Assembly: GCA_963923955.1 (NCBI GenBank)
Contig: OZ000552.1
Location: 1,612,001-1,676,000 of the forward strand
DNA length: 64,000 bases
Reading direction: 5' to 3'
From: G963923955 sp963923955
GTDB taxonomy: Bacteria > Pseudomonadota > Gammaproteobacteria > Eutrophobiales > Eutrophobiaceae
A program made the translations under genes and the position numbers. Below are positions 62,744 through 64,000 of this stretch, one piece after another. Position 1 is the stretch's first letter, and each line of letters opens with the position of its first letter. Under the pieces are notes generated by a model. That model was not told the DNA's origin. It saw only the letters and a list, made by a program, of their open reading frames with translations, and made no database searches.

Positions 62744-64000
62744 TCAGGGCACCGCATAGATGGGTCTTAGGTGCCTGATGATGAGTTGTACTGACTCATC
62801 GCCCTGATAACGATTGATATCAAGCTGATAGACGAGCTGCAGTGAAGACGGCTCATCTTCCCACGCTGCATCCGTCATGTTAAAGGCGATCCCGTGATAG
62901 GTTACTTTCTCATCTTCAAGAGAAAGCACTAGCTTCAGGTGCTTCTCGCCAACGATGCGGCGCGTCAGTAGGTCGAATCTGCCCTCGAACAGCGGCTCAG
63001 GAAAACCCGGCCCCCACGGCCCGGCCCGAGAAAGCAGCTGCGCCACTGGCAGGCTTATGTGCTCGGCCGCCAAGTCGCCATCGGTAATCAAGGCGGTGTC
63101 AAAGCGTTGCAGCCTGAATAATCGCCTTATCTCCTGATCAAACAGGGCGGAGAATTTTTCATAGTCCCGTTCACAGATGGAAAGGCCCGCCGCCATCGCA
63201 TGGCCGCCGTATTTCAATATCAGGTCCGGCGCTTGTGTGGCGATATGATCGATCACGTCCTTAAGATGCACGCCCTTGATCGACCTGCCGGAACCCTTCA
63301 GCACCCCGCCGTCATCGCGCGCAAAGATAATGACAGGCCGTTGCAGTTCATCTTTTATGCGGGATGCCAGGATGCCGATCACCCCCTGATGCCATTCTTG
63401 TTTATACAGGCACAGGCCCAGGGCCGACGCCTGTTCATCAAGATCCATCTGCGCAATGACTGACCCGGCATCGATCTGCATGGCCGCCTGTATCCGTTGC
63501 CGCTCACGATTCAAGCCATCCAGTTGCTTAGCAATATCCTCTGCCTGTGCGGCTTCATCACAGAGCAGGCACTCGATCCCGAGCCGCATATCCCGCAGGC
63601 GCCCGGCTGCATTGAGCCTGGGGCCGACGGCAAAGCCAAGATCGCTCGCGCTAATATTCTCAGGAGTACGGCCGGCCCTGCGCAGCAGGGCCGCAATGCC
63701 GGCCACGCAGCGACCGCGCCGGATGCGCTCAAGCCCCTGAGCGACCAGTATTCTATTGTTGTGATCCAGCGGCACCAGATCGGCGACCGTGCCTAAGGCA
63801 ACCAGATCAAGAAAGCCGGCGAGATGCGGTTCCGGCCGCGGTGCCTGCGTAAACCAGTCCTGTTGGCGCAGATGCGCGCGCAATGCGATCAGGAGATAAA
63901 ACATGACCCCGACGCCAGCGAGGTTCTTGCCGGGAAAGCGCTCGCCGGGCAGATTCGGGTTGACAATCACAGTTGCAGCAGGCAACTCAGCGCCCGGCAG
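62744..64000 (-). CDS. recJ: Single-stranded-DNA exonuclease RecJ (N-terminus outside window)
   Basis: The C-terminal 413 or more residues of RecJ, a 5'-3' exonuclease of recombination and mismatch repair. It has PNLPGERFPGKNLAGVGVMF, DLVALGTVADLVPLDHNNR, FAVGPRLNAAGRLRDM and the DHHA1 part LKYGGHAMAAGLSI. The frame is open to the window edge, where the N-terminal DHH domain is missing. It is upstream of prfB on the same strand. Confidence 0.95.
   Translation of the reverse strand: MPGAELPAATVIVNPNLPGERFPGKNLAGVGVMFYLLIALRAHLRQQDWFTQAPRPEPHLAGFLDLVALGTVADLVPLDHNNRILVAQGLERIRRGRCVAGIAALLRRAGRTPENISASDLGFAVGPRLNAAGRLRDMRLGIECLLCDEAAQAEDIAKQLDGLNRERQRIQAAMQIDAGSVIAQMDLDEQASALGLCLYKQEWHQGVIGILASRIKDELQRPVIIFARDDGGVLKGSGRSIKGVHLKDVIDHIATQAPDLILKYGGHAMAAGLSICERDYEKFSALFDQEIRRLFRLQRFDTALITDGDLAAEHISLPVAQLLSRAGPWGPGFPEPLFEGRFDLLTRRIVGEKHLKLVLSLEDEKVTYHGIAFNMTDAAWEDEPSSLQLVYQLDINRYQGDESVQLIIRHLRPIYAVP

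Overview
The window (about 50-55% GC by eye) reads like a gammaproteobacterium. Its right end has the recJ-prfB-lysS order known from Enterobacteria, prfB carries the classical +1 frameshift site, and there are two TonB-dependent receptors, an autotransporter and an oxazolin/bufferin-type RiPP operon. It also carries deazaflavin F420 genes (cofC, cofD, cofE and an F420:NADPH oxidoreductase), which are rare in Proteobacteria. I cannot name the species. No tRNA, rRNA or CRISPR array was seen.

Left part (1-13.2 kb): the tail of an unknown gene, moeA, and F420 synthesis genes. Then comes a minus-strand operon: MalT-like LuxR regulator, amidohydrolase, hyuA, hyuB and an NCS1 permease, which looks like import and hydrolysis of a cyclic amide. 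13.3-24.4 kb: a TonB receptor and an Nramp-like transporter. A second minus-strand operon follows (SnoaL-like protein, TonB receptor broken at a G12 tract, DUF885 protein, amidohydrolase), then a LysR regulator. 24.5-29.7 kb: a fused Mo/Fe-S hydroxylase with its FAD subunit, then trpB2 behind a complete tryptophan attenuator (promoter, Trp-rich leader peptide, competing hairpins).

29.7-39.2 kb is accessory and repeat rich. It holds F420:NADPH oxidoreductase, a HAD phosphatase and a family of dispersed palindromic repeats. It also holds a very large low-complexity autotransporter whose upstream ATG is separated from the signal sequence by a poly-C tract. A sister poly-C leader module (C41) lies 0.9 kb away, upstream of a coiled-coil protein.

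39.2-50.2 kb is catabolic: a Rieske dioxygenase (alpha, beta), acyl-CoA ligase, thiolase-like/DUF35 pair and SDR on one strand, and a sodium-pumping glutaconyl-CoA decarboxylase (four subunits) plus an acyl-CoA dehydrogenase on the other. 50.2-54.7 kb: a membrane hydrolase, an MBL-fold enzyme and Mo-hydroxylase maturation genes (mocA-like, split xdhC) around a deletion relic that fuses the start of a CoxD-type ATPase to the VWA part of CoxE. 55-64 kb: a YbfF-like esterase, argG, the EGKCG-motif RiPP operon (hvfA-B-C-D type) with a near-consensus promoter, lysS, prfB and the 3' part of recJ.

Several genes are broken by one base at mononucleotide runs (T8, T6, G12 and C runs). Some may be phase-variable switches and some may be base-calling errors. 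The sequence alone cannot decide, and each case is marked.
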